From Prevotella sp. (GTDB lineage Bacteria > Bacteroidota > Bacteroidia > Bacteroidales > Muribaculaceae): a stretch of 64,000 bases of DNA. Shown here in pieces: positions 21,981-30,533 of the stretch. The number at the start of each line of letters is the position of its first letter. Position 1 is the first letter of the stretch. The stretch spans positions 364,505 through 428,504 of the forward strand of contig JAMPBN010000001.1 in the NCBI GenBank assembly GCA_023666665.1, read 5' to 3'. Under the pieces are notes generated by a model. It was not told where the DNA came from and ran no database searches. It saw nothing but the letters and a program-made list of their open reading frames with translations. The translations under genes and the position numbers were made by a program.

Positions 21981-23124
21981 GTCCTTTCAACGACCTGCGG
22001 TAGAAGATTATTGCCGTGAGGAGGTAAAAGAGCGTCAGCCCCCACAGGGCATAGAACTCGGTGCTGACCTGCGAGAGCGTTGCACCCATAGAGTTGATGC
22101 GCACGTAGCCGTTGACGGCAAATGTTGATGGGAAAAGATAGCTGACCCACTTCCAGAATGGCGGGATAGCAGATCCGGGCCAGGAAATTCCGCTAATAAA
22201 GAGCAGCGGCACCGACATAAACACGAACAGCAGAATGCAATCCTCGCGCCGGAACACGAATGCCGAAAATGTTATGCCCATAAAGCAGCAGGCAAGAATA
22301 TATGGCACCATCAGAGCAAGGTAGGTCCATATATTTCCAAGCGAGGGGAGTCCGAACAAGTCGGTCACCACGGTAAACATATACAGCGACATCACGATGT
22401 AAATCACGAAGAACACCGCAGTTTTACCAATCACGATTTCGAGGGCGTTGACTCCGCGGAGCCCGGGTGGAACGGGAACGCCATAGCGTTCGCGAATGCC
22501 GCCGTTAATCATTCCGAGGCCGAGCATCAGAGTCTGCTGCAGAATCAGCATCATAACCGCCGGCATCAGGAAGGATGCAAACCCGCCCTGGGGGTTGAAC
22601 ATCTCAACGTAGTCATAGGCAATCGGTTGGGTTGCAATTTCTTCCTGTCGGTCGGTAGCTCCGGTATAGAAACGCTCCACCTTAATCTGCTTGTTCATTT
22701 CGAGCGAAACATTGGTGGCGGCTAATAGTGCCGACTTATAATAGAACATACCGGCCATATCGGCATATACGCCGATAATTGACTGATTGCCGCGAGCCAG
22801 GGTTTTGTCGAAGTCTTCGGGAATAACCACGAAGGCATATATCTCGCCGCGCTTATTGAGCTGCTCGGCCTCGGCAACGCTCAGACAGGAAGCCACGAGG
22901 TTGACCTCGGGGGCGGCATCGAGCATCCGCGTGAATTGGCGCGACATGGGGGAGCCGGCGCGGTCAACCACGGCAACCGGCACCTCTCTGACGGTTTCAT
23001 TAGTGTATATAAACGCATAGAGCAGCGGATAGAACAGCGGCACCAAAAAGACAAACAGCGCCACGCCCTGGTCCTTGAGAATATGCTCAAGCTCTGAGCG
23101 GCAAATTGATAATATCTTCTTCAT
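21970..23124 (-). CDS. ABC-2 type transporter permease (second of pair)
   Basis: A 384-aa membrane protein with one N-terminal membrane segment (about 19-39), a large extracytoplasmic region (about 40-170) and five C-terminal segments from about 175 on. This is the ABC2_membrane_3 layout of YbhS/YbhR. It forms the inner-membrane part of a tripartite exporter with the upstream HlyD-like and TolC-like genes, overlapping the previous permease by 4 nt. No ATPase gene is in the operon. Confidence 0.86.
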   Translation of the reverse strand: MKKILSICRSELEHILKDQGVALFVFLVPLFYPLLYAFIYTNETVREVPVAVVDRAGSPMSRQFTRMLDAAPEVNLVASCLSVAEAEQLNKRGEIYAFVVIPEDFDKTLARGNQSIIGVYADMAGMFYYKSALLAATNVSLEMNKQIKVERFYTGATDRQEEIATQPIAYDYVEMFNPQGGFASFLMPAVMMLILQQTLMLGLGMINGGIRERYGVPVPPGLRGVNALEIVIGKTAVFFVIYIVMSLYMFTVVTDLFGLPSLGNIWTYLALMVPYILACCFMGITFSAFVFRREDCILLFVFMSVPLLFISGISWPGSAIPPFWKWVSYLFPSTFAVNGYVRINSMGATLSQVSTEFYALWGLTLFYLLTAIIFYRRSLKGHEV

Positions 23125-24299
23125 GGCTTATATTTGGCGTGGCGGAATGCGTGGCGATACAGCGGCAGAGTCAACAGCGGCAGCAATGTGAAGCAGAGCA
23201 GCGAAACTATTGATGGCCACGCATATAACAGTGAATAGCCGTGGAGAGCCTGGTTAACGTATAGCAGATAGTAATGGCGCAGAGGAAAGAGCCACGCGGC
23301 AGCTTGCAGAATGGGGCTCATTGCCATGGTGGGGAACGAAAGACCCGAAATCGAGAAGCTGACTATGCCCCACAGGGAGCAAACACACATGGCAAAGCGC
23401 ATGTTTCCCTGCAAAAGGCCATAGACAAACACGCCAAATGACTGCGCGGCAAGAATGCATAGCACCCCAACGAGCCACATCATCCATAGCCCGCATTGGC
23501 AGGGGAATCCGCAATATTTATAGAACACAACGTCGCAAAGCAACATCATCAGCGAGAACAGCACGGCGTGCGGAATCATCTTGCCGGCGAGGAACACCGT
23601 GGTTGACTCTCCGGCCCACTTGCGGTAGACCCTGCGCTGCTTGCCGCGTTTCCACTCCAGACCAATGGTGTAAGGAGTGAAAATCATTGCCAAAAGGAGT
23701 ATGCACCCCGGCACGATGATATTGCTCAGATAAACCGAGTAGTTGAGCATCGGATTGCCCAGCGGGTGCGATTCGATAGCAATGGGTCGCACGGCGGCCA
23801 TCGCGGCATCGTCGGCCATACCCTTGGCGATAAGAGTTTGGCGCGTCACGGCCATACCGGCCATTTCTGCAGTAGTGCGCATATCGCGCATCAGCAGCGA
23901 ACCGGCCACGAAATATGCATCGTTGGTATAGAACGTGACTTTGGGTTGGCGTTGGCTCAGCGCCTGCTCTGTGGTGCCGGCCGGGATGTGGAAGAATGCG
24001 TAGATTTCACCTCGCTGCATAGCATCGCGGGCCTCCGAGAGGGAGGCATAGCTATGGCTCAGGTCGGTGTTCTCCATCGCGTCGAGCGTGCGCATCAGAG
24101 TGCGGGTGGTCGCGGTGTTGTCTTCGTCAACCACTCCGGCAGGCAGATTTGTGGGCAACCCGGCCCCCATAAGGGTGACGAAGAAAAGCAGTAGCCCCAC
24201 GGGAGCCACAAACATTACCATCAGCATCAGCGGGCGGTGGGAGAAGAAGTAGAGCTCCCGCCCCCACATCCGCCATATTTGTCGCAGATTCCTGATCAT
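23121..24299 (-). CDS. ABC-2 type transporter permease (first of pair)
   Basis: A 392-aa protein with the same topology as its neighbour: an N-terminal segment around 22-42, an extracytoplasmic domain to about 180 and five C-terminal segments (for example IIVPGCILLLAMIFTPYTIG). It presumably heterodimerises with the 21970-23124 product. It overlaps the HlyD-like gene by 4 nt, and the whole run is tightly coupled. Confidence 0.86.
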   Translation of the reverse strand: MIRNLRQIWRMWGRELYFFSHRPLMLMVMFVAPVGLLLFFVTLMGAGLPTNLPAGVVDEDNTATTRTLMRTLDAMENTDLSHSYASLSEARDAMQRGEIYAFFHIPAGTTEQALSQRQPKVTFYTNDAYFVAGSLLMRDMRTTAEMAGMAVTRQTLIAKGMADDAAMAAVRPIAIESHPLGNPMLNYSVYLSNIIVPGCILLLAMIFTPYTIGLEWKRGKQRRVYRKWAGESTTVFLAGKMIPHAVLFSLMMLLCDVVFYKYCGFPCQCGLWMMWLVGVLCILAAQSFGVFVYGLLQGNMRFAMCVCSLWGIVSFSISGLSFPTMAMSPILQAAAWLFPLRHYYLLYVNQALHGYSLLYAWPSIVSLLCFTLLPLLTLPLYRHAFRHAKYKP

Positions 24300-25288
24300 T
24301 CGAGAATAGCCGACATTCCGGGGCGCACTCCGGCAAGTTCCTTTTGGTCAGCCGGGAGGGCTTTGACTTCAAACGTTTTCAGGTCATATTGGTCAAGGCT
24401 CTTGGTGGCCTTCCACACGGCATATGAGCCCACCTCCTTGATGCGCGAGATTTTTGCCTTGACGGTCTTGTTGAACGCCGGAACGTATACTTCAATTTCC
24501 GAGCCGACGGTCATGCCGGGCAGACGGTCTTCGCGCACGTTGAACACGAACCACACATCGTTGAGCTTGGCAACGTTGAGCAGCGGAGCGCCGGAGCCAA
24601 CCAGCTCGCCCACCTCGGGATAAACCTCGGTAACCACCCCGCTCTGCGATGCGGTCAAGACGGTTTCGTCAATATATGAGCTAACCTCGCTGATTGCGCC
24701 TTGAGCGCGGGCCACTTGAGCTGCAGCGGCAGACTTGTCTTCGGCGCGTGCGCCGCTCACGGCCATATCATATTGGCTCTTGGCGGCCTTTTCGGTCGCA
24801 ACCATTGCCTGATATTGGGCATATGCCTCATCGCGTTTCTGCTCGGCAAGAACGCCCTGTTCAAACAGACGGTTCACGCGGTTGTAGCTCTTTTCGGCTA
24901 CTTCGGCAGCGGCTTTGGCCTTTTGCCACATTTGGAAAGCGCCCTCAATCTGTTCCCGCTGCGCTCCGTTGGAGGCTTTGCGCTGCAGCGCTTCGGCAGC
25001 TTCGCGGGCGGCATTTGCTTGTGCGAGTTTAGCTTCAACATCGGGGGCTTCGAGAATCACCAAGGTATCGCCGGCACAAACCGTGTCGCCCTCTTGCACG
25101 CGGATTTCAAGTACGCGGGCGGGAACTTTGCTGCTCACGCGATAATCGCCGGTTTCAATTTGTCCTTGAATGATTTCGGGCTTGTTTGCAATGCTGATTC
25201 CGGCTATGATTACGGCAATGATTACAACCACCACAATTACGGCGGCAACCAATACCAACGACAGATTTGTTTTCTTTTTAGTATCCAT
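24296..25288 (-). CDS. HlyD/EmrA-type membrane-fusion protein
   Basis: A 330-aa periplasmic adaptor. The N-terminal anchor is at 9-31 (LSLVLVAAVIVVVVIIAVII). The first biotinyl-lipoyl half (IQGQIETGDYRVSSKVPARV) is followed by a long alpha hairpin (about 85-195, rich in Ala/Glu/Gln), the second lipoyl half (VLTASQSGVVTEVYPEVGEL) and a beta-barrel region. It links the inner-membrane permeases to the TolC-like channel encoded just upstream (18-nt gap). Confidence 0.9.
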   Translation of the reverse strand: MDTKKKTNLSLVLVAAVIVVVVIIAVIIAGISIANKPEIIQGQIETGDYRVSSKVPARVLEIRVQEGDTVCAGDTLVILEAPDVEAKLAQANAAREAAEALQRKASNGAQREQIEGAFQMWQKAKAAAEVAEKSYNRVNRLFEQGVLAEQKRDEAYAQYQAMVATEKAAKSQYDMAVSGARAEDKSAAAAQVARAQGAISEVSSYIDETVLTASQSGVVTEVYPEVGELVGSGAPLLNVAKLNDVWFVFNVREDRLPGMTVGSEIEVYVPAFNKTVKAKISRIKEVGSYAVWKATKSLDQYDLKTFEVKALPADQKELAGVRPGMSAILE

Positions 25289-25306
25289 AAGTGGGTAATT
25301 AATTTC

Positions 25307-26782
25307 TTAGTTTAATGAGCCGAGGGCGCGGTTGAGGCGCACTTCGGCAAGTTTGAGGTCAATTTTTGCGGCAATGAGTTCCGAGCGAGCTCCGAGCCAG
25401 GCGGTTTGTGCCTGATTCACGTTGATTACGGGAATCACGCCCTCGCGCAGACCAAGGGTGGCGGTGCGCAGGTTTTCTTCAGCCACGGCGGCGGCATTTT
25501 CGCTTGCGGTTAGGCGCTGGCGCGACTCGCTGAGGGTGTTGCGGCTTTGGGCAATCTGAAGCTGCACTTTTTCGGTGACCTCATCGAGTTTCAGGCGGGC
25601 AACGCTCGTTTCGGCCTGCGCCTTTTTGAGTTTATAACCACGGTCGCCCCATGTAACGATGGGAATCTTGACCATTACGCCGACGTTCCAAAGACCTTGG
25701 AATTTCTTTTCAAATCCGTTCCAGAGTCCGGGAGTCATCCAGGTGTAGCCGCCGGTAAGAGCTACGGTGGGGAGGGTTTCGGCCAAAGCCAGGCGCTCTT
25801 TCTGATGATACACTTCGGCAGAACGGCTCAGTGCTCTCAGCTCCGGACGCTGGTCGCGCCAGTTCTCCGCTTCGGCCGGCATTTCGACTGCCGAAGCGGT
25901 TATCTCTTCGAGAGCGTTCTCATCGGCAAGAGTTATGGGCGTTTCAACATCAATTCCCATAATCTGACATAGCAGCATCTTGAGCAGGCTCAAGCCGTTA
26001 TTGACCTGAATCAGTGCAACATCAGCCTGATTGGCTTTAACTTTCACGCTAAGACCATCGGCCTTTGTTGCCACGCCTTCGGCAATCATCAGGTCAACGT
26101 CTTTTTCGAGGTCTTTAACCACTTTGAGATAAGATTCGGCGAGTTCTTTCTTGGCCGTAAGGGCCACGATTTGCCAATAAGTCTCGTCAACCTCAACAAG
26201 CACGTCCTGGCGAGCAATGTCAATTTTATCGTCGGCGGCTTGTTCGGCAAGCTTGGCAATCTTGTTGTAGGCCACAATCTTGCCACCCATATAAATGGGC
26301 TGCGTGAGTTGCAGGGTGAGAGCAGCTGCATTGCGGGTGTCGGTGTCGAGCGCATCGACCAGGCTCTGCCCAACGCCGTTGATTTGCTGCTTGATGCCCT
26401 GAACCAACTGACCCACGTGGGTTTGCTGAAGACCCGACAAAATGGGGGCGAGCTGCGGATTCTGCATAATTGCCCCCAAAGCCTGCTGAATGCCCGAGGC
26501 CAAGCCGTCGCCCATATGCGGCAAACTTTCTTTTTGCTCATCGTTGAGCAACGAAATCTCGCGGGAGGTAAACATATATCCGCCGGCTGCGTTGATTTTA
26601 GGCAGATAGTTTGTGAATGCTGACTTCCGCTGATAATACGCCGCACGTTTTTCGGCCGAAGCCATTTGCAGCGTCTTGTTGTTTTCCAATGCCAGTTCGC
26701 GGCATTGCTCCAGAGTCAGGATGTCGGCGCTCGCGCCCAACGTCACCAACCCCAATAATACTGTGAAGATTGGTTTTTTCAT
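25307..26782 (-). CDS. TolC-family outer-membrane efflux protein
   Basis: A 491-aa protein with signal peptide MKKPIFTVLLGLVTLGASA and the two OEP repeats of long helices and short strands (LTLEQCRELALENNKTLQ; GGYTWMTPGLWNG; VNQAQTAWLGARSELIAAKI). I chose the ATG at 26782. An upstream ATG at 26803 would put seven non-signal residues in front and start inside the promoter-like stretch at 26791-26798. First gene of the five-gene exporter operon (TolC, HlyD, two permeases, NUDIX). Confidence 0.92.
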   Translation of the reverse strand: MKKPIFTVLLGLVTLGASADILTLEQCRELALENNKTLQMASAEKRAAYYQRKSAFTNYLPKINAAGGYMFTSREISLLNDEQKESLPHMGDGLASGIQQALGAIMQNPQLAPILSGLQQTHVGQLVQGIKQQINGVGQSLVDALDTDTRNAAALTLQLTQPIYMGGKIVAYNKIAKLAEQAADDKIDIARQDVLVEVDETYWQIVALTAKKELAESYLKVVKDLEKDVDLMIAEGVATKADGLSVKVKANQADVALIQVNNGLSLLKMLLCQIMGIDVETPITLADENALEEITASAVEMPAEAENWRDQRPELRALSRSAEVYHQKERLALAETLPTVALTGGYTWMTPGLWNGFEKKFQGLWNVGVMVKIPIVTWGDRGYKLKKAQAETSVARLKLDEVTEKVQLQIAQSRNTLSESRQRLTASENAAAVAEENLRTATLGLREGVIPVINVNQAQTAWLGARSELIAAKIDLKLAEVRLNRALGSLN

Positions 26783-26856
26783 ATTCGGGCGCAAATTTCG
26801 CAATTCCGCACGAAACTCGAATACTCCAACTTCCTCTAAAATTCGCCTAAAATTCC

Positions 26857-29800
26857 TTACTTGGCGGCATCAATGTCGCCAAGCAAGGTCTCAACGGCCA
26901 CGCGCAGTTGGTCATCGCGTCCGGCGGCCACTGCCTCGGGGGAATTTGCCACCTTGATGTCGGGTTCGAGCTGAGTGTTCTCAAGATATGTGCCGTTGGG
27001 CAGTTCGTATCCAATCACCGGGATGCCGAAATACATGGTATCGTCTTGCAGGTCAACCCAATTGACGGAGGTCATTGTGCCGGGAACGGGCATACCCACG
27101 AGCTTGCCAAGTCCGCGATGTTTGTAGACCCACGGAGTACCGTGGGCGTTGGAGTAGTTGGCCTCGCAGATAAGCATTATGGAGGGTTTGTTCCAACGGC
27201 GCGACGGCATAGTGGCGGTTTTTTCGCCGCGCACTTTCTGAGTGAGATATTGCTCGCCGCTGAAGAGGACTTCGATGTCTTCGTGCATACGACCACCGCC
27301 GTTCCAGCGTGTGTCTATAACTATGCCTTCGCGGTCGTTATACTTGCCCAGCACGTCGGCATACATTGTGCGGAACGATGGGTCGGCCATCGATTTGATA
27401 TGAACGTAGCCGAGGCGACCGTTGCTCAGCGAATCAACCGTGGCAGCATTGCGCTTAACCCAGCGGTCGTAGAGCAGAGAATTCATCGCGCCTGAGCTTA
27501 TGGGCTTGACTACCTGCTCCCGGTCGTTATTGACTTTAACGAGGGTAGCCTTTCCGGTAAGGCCGTTGAGCAAAGAGGTAAAATCGGTATTGCGGTCAAT
27601 ATTGACTCCGTTAATATGAGTAATAATGTCGCCCGGAGCAACGATGGCATCAGCGCGATCAAATGGGCCGTTGGCAACGACCTCAGCCACTTTCCAGCCG
27701 TCGCCGCCGTATGTCAAGTCGTAGATGAGTCCGAGGTTGGCGGTAGACTCGTCGGCGCCGCTGTGGGGTCGATAACCGCTGCCGGTGTGGCTCACATTCA
27801 GCTCGCCGAGAATTTCAGACAGCATCTCGGAAAACGATGCATTGTTGTTAATATGCGGAAGGAACTTGCGGTAGTGGTCAACGAGCGCATCCCATTTAAC
27901 TCCGTGCATCGTCGGCGTATAAAAGCGTTCGCCCTCTTCGGTGCGCACGTATTCGAGCATATAATCGCGCTCGGCGGCACGGTCAATTTTCTGACGCCCG
28001 GAGTAGCTGATGTTTTTCAACTTCTCGCCTGAGAATGCCATCTTTTTCATCGTTGAGGGGGAGAGTATGAAAAGATCTTTACCTACGACCTGAAACTCCG
28101 CCGGGCCGGCACCGAGCTTGTTCACCAATGATATGTCGGCTTTGCGCAAGTCTTTTTTCCAAAGGTCATACCCCTTTTCTACTTTACTCAAATAGTAGAG
28201 CGTTGAACCGTCGGGCGACACTACGGCATCAGCCAGCGATGAGCTGTATGGGGTCAGGCGTTTGATGCGGTCTTGCAAGCCCTCGCGTTCAACTACGGTC
28301 AGCGAGTCTTTCTTTTCATCTTTCTTGGTAAAGAGAGCGAGTTCTTCTTCAGAGAGGGCGGCACGGTCGCGGGCGGCACGGTTGAGATAGGCGATCATAA
28401 CGTCATATTGCGTACCCCAGGAGGCTTGATTGCGCATACCATAGCGTTCGGAGAGCCAGGTTACGGCCTGACCATCGGGCGTGAAGCGCGGCATTTCCTC
28501 AAAATATCCGGTTTCAGTGATGTAGCTGATTTCGGGGGTATTTCCATCAGCATTAACCAACGCAATATCATAGTATGGCGAGTGGTGGTGGGGTACGCAA
28601 GTAAAAACAATCCAATTGCCGTCGGGACTCCAAGAGAACTGCATCTCTCCGTCGCGCTCGGGGTTAAGTTCGCCTCCGGCAAGTTTGGTAACCTTTTTGG
28701 ATGTCAGATCCATTACCATCAGCTCATTGCGGTTTTGAATGAAAGCAAGTTTGGAGCCGTCGGGGTTGGTAAGTGCACGGCTGCGCTCAACTCCCTTTTT
28801 GGCGGGGAGGACACGCTCGGTTTTTAGCGACGTTGCGTGAGCCATATCGGGGTCTTCCTTGCGGGTCATCGCTATCTTGTAGATGTCATTGCGACCTTCG
28901 CGATCACTGACAAAGTAGAGCGTGCGACCACCGTCGGCCCAGCTTGGCGAACTTTCAGCCTGCGGAGTTTCGGAGAGTTGCTTGGTAGTATTATACTCAA
29001 CGGAGGTAACAAAAAGGTCGCCACGGTGGGTAAACGCCACTTGTTTGCCATCAGGCGAGGCTACAGCATCGTTTGCTCCCGAGCTGAAGCTGACAAAGTC
29101 GGGCGACTGATAGTCGGCATCGGCAATTTCAATGTTGACTTTCTTGGGCGTTGTCTTTACGCCGTTGCCGGCATTGGCAAGGGTGTAAATCTCTCCGTCG
29201 TAGCCGAACGCAAGGGTGCCGTCAGCACCCTGCGAAAGGAAGCGCACGGGGTGGTCTTTAAAGTCGGTGAGTTGCAGCGGCGTGGCGTCAGTATTATCTA
29301 AGGCTACGGCATACACATTCGCCGACGCGCCATTGCGTTCGGAGATGAACAGTAGCGAAGACTCGTTGACCACCGGCCAAAGGTCTTCGCCAGGCTGCAT
29401 AATCAGCGGCGTATGCTTTCCGGATTTGAGGTCGTATTTCCAAATGTCGCGGGTAACGGAGCTGGTATGGTGTTTGCGCCAGGTATTTTCCATTCCCTTA
29501 ACATCCTGATATACGAAGTAGCTTCCATCGGGGGCAAACGAGATGTTAACCGCCGGAGTTGCAAGCACCTGCTTCATTGCACCGCCCTCGGCGGGAATAG
29601 TGTAGAGTTCCGTAAGTCGGGCGGTAGGAAATGATACGCTTGCGGCAGGGTCTTGAATAGCTGCGGAGAAGTATATCAGCTTGCCGTCGGGACTGAATGC
29701 CTCGGGGCGCTCGGCAGAGCTGAAAGAGGTAACTCTTTTTAGTCCGGAGCCGTCGATGTTAACCGTAAAAATATCGGCGGAGCCGTGGTGTGAGCTTGCA

Positions 29801-30036
29801 AATGCAATGGTCTTACCATCGGGACTCCAAATGGGTGAGGATTCTATGTCATCGGGGGTGGCGGTGAGCCGGATGGCTGCACCTCCGGATGTCGGGACAG
29901 TGTAAATATCGCCCTTATACGTAAATGCGATTTTATCGCCTGAGGGAGAAATCTTAATATCGCGCAGCCAAAGCGGAGTGGCTGCTGAAGCAGTTGCGGC
30001 AATCATTGTCGCAAGAATCAATGCCTGAATTTTCAT
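26857..30036 (-). CDS. Tricorn-like S41 peptidase
   Basis: A 1059-aa exported protein. A signal peptide (MKIQALILATMIAATASA) is followed by WD40/TolB-like beta-propeller blades (repeated SPDGKTIAF / SPDGKLIYF / SPDGNWIVF motifs, about 30-640). A PDZ domain follows (KVAEVVANGPFDRADAIV to IITHINGVNID, about 750-830), then a C-terminal S41 catalytic domain. The nucleophile is probably the Ser in ANYSNAHG, and the oxyanion region is VIDTRWNGGG. This is the tricorn protease architecture, here as a periplasmic enzyme. The ATG at 30036 is preferred over 30063, because the -7 box at 30061-30068 would overlap the longer start. Confidence 0.92.
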   Translation of the reverse strand: MKIQALILATMIAATASAATPLWLRDIKISPSGDKIAFTYKGDIYTVPTSGGAAIRLTATPDDIESSPIWSPDGKTIAFASSHHGSADIFTVNIDGSGLKRVTSFSSAERPEAFSPDGKLIYFSAAIQDPAASVSFPTARLTELYTIPAEGGAMKQVLATPAVNISFAPDGSYFVYQDVKGMENTWRKHHTSSVTRDIWKYDLKSGKHTPLIMQPGEDLWPVVNESSLLFISERNGASANVYAVALDNTDATPLQLTDFKDHPVRFLSQGADGTLAFGYDGEIYTLANAGNGVKTTPKKVNIEIADADYQSPDFVSFSSGANDAVASPDGKQVAFTHRGDLFVTSVEYNTTKQLSETPQAESSPSWADGGRTLYFVSDREGRNDIYKIAMTRKEDPDMAHATSLKTERVLPAKKGVERSRALTNPDGSKLAFIQNRNELMVMDLTSKKVTKLAGGELNPERDGEMQFSWSPDGNWIVFTCVPHHHSPYYDIALVNADGNTPEISYITETGYFEEMPRFTPDGQAVTWLSERYGMRNQASWGTQYDVMIAYLNRAARDRAALSEEELALFTKKDEKKDSLTVVEREGLQDRIKRLTPYSSSLADAVVSPDGSTLYYLSKVEKGYDLWKKDLRKADISLVNKLGAGPAEFQVVGKDLFILSPSTMKKMAFSGEKLKNISYSGRQKIDRAAERDYMLEYVRTEEGERFYTPTMHGVKWDALVDHYRKFLPHINNNASFSEMLSEILGELNVSHTGSGYRPHSGADESTANLGLIYDLTYGGDGWKVAEVVANGPFDRADAIVAPGDIITHINGVNIDRNTDFTSLLNGLTGKATLVKVNNDREQVVKPISSGAMNSLLYDRWVKRNAATVDSLSNGRLGYVHIKSMADPSFRTMYADVLGKYNDREGIVIDTRWNGGGRMHEDIEVLFSGEQYLTQKVRGEKTATMPSRRWNKPSIMLICEANYSNAHGTPWVYKHRGLGKLVGMPVPGTMTSVNWVDLQDDTMYFGIPVIGYELPNGTYLENTQLEPDIKVANSPEAVAAGRDDQLRVAVETLLGDIDAAK

Positions 30037-30060
30037 ATCGGTTATCGGGTATATTTTCTG

Positions 30061-30068
30061 CAAAGATA
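30061..30068 (-). promoter_or_regulatory. -7 box of the S41 peptidase gene
   Basis: TATCTTTG on the minus strand, 24 nt before the ATG at 30036, a full match to TANNTTTG. No -33 match at standard spacing. Confidence 0.55.
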
Positions 30069-30090
30069 CATTTTTTATAGCAATTCCGGA

Positions 30091-30119
30091 AATTTTTGCG
30101 TATCTTTACGCAAATTTTT
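30091..30119. other. AT-rich inverted repeat, possible operator
   Basis: An almost perfect palindrome centred on TGCGTA-TCTT-TACGCA with flanking AATTTT/AAATTTTT arms. It lies upstream of the S41 promoter and of the small gene at 30165; it could be an operator or a hairpin. The arms also contain TATCTTTA, close to a plus-strand -7 box. Confidence 0.35.
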
Positions 30120-30164
30120 AAATGAGGTGACCATCCCGTTGCGGAATTACCGGTATTTGCCCGG

Positions 30165-30476
30165 ATGCCCTCGAATATACTAACTGAATTACCAATAGGA
30201 ATTACGCCTATTGGCGAAACTCCAATAGAAGTATGGCAATCAGATATAAAGACTCGTTTGAGAGGAATAATAGATAACCCTACTCAATTATTGTTAGATT
30301 TACTTACTGCAACGTCATATTTCAATCAAATTCAATATGATAACATACCATTATCGCCAAAACAAGTATCGAATGTGTGTAGCTTTTACGACGAGTCGGA
30401 TTTAGGTTCGATAATTCAATTAAGGAATGAAAATCCATTTCCAAACATTATTACACAGTTTGATTCAGATTTTTGA
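30165..30476 (+). CDS. Small hypothetical protein, AT-rich
   Basis: A 103-aa frame starting ATGCCCTCG and ending in DSDF. The amino-acid composition is plausible (PIEVWQSDIKTRLRGIIDNP, LSPKQVSNVCSFYDES), but I recognise no family. It is visibly richer in A+T than the flanking core genes and lies alone between two divergent promoters, beside the AAA/nuclease gene. It could be a short acquired gene or a fragment of a larger lost one. If it is not real, the stretch 30069-30498 holds only the palindrome at 30091. Confidence 0.45.
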   Translation: MPSNILTELPIGITPIGETPIEVWQSDIKTRLRGIIDNPTQLLLDLLTATSYFNQIQYDNIPLSPKQVSNVCSFYDESDLGSIIQLRNENPFPNIITQFDSDF

Positions 30477-30498
30477 ATTAAATTTTGAGGCAGTCGGA

Positions 30499-30528
30499 TT
30501 GATATTCGGGTAAAATTGTGTAACTTTG
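30499..30528 (+). promoter_or_regulatory. Promoter of the copy 2 nuclease gene
   Basis: TTG (30499-30501), a 19-nt spacer, then TAACTTTG (30521-30528). The box ends 5 nt before the ATG at 30534, so the mRNA would start within 2-4 nt of the start codon. Confidence 0.7.
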
Positions 30529-30533
30529 CGCAT

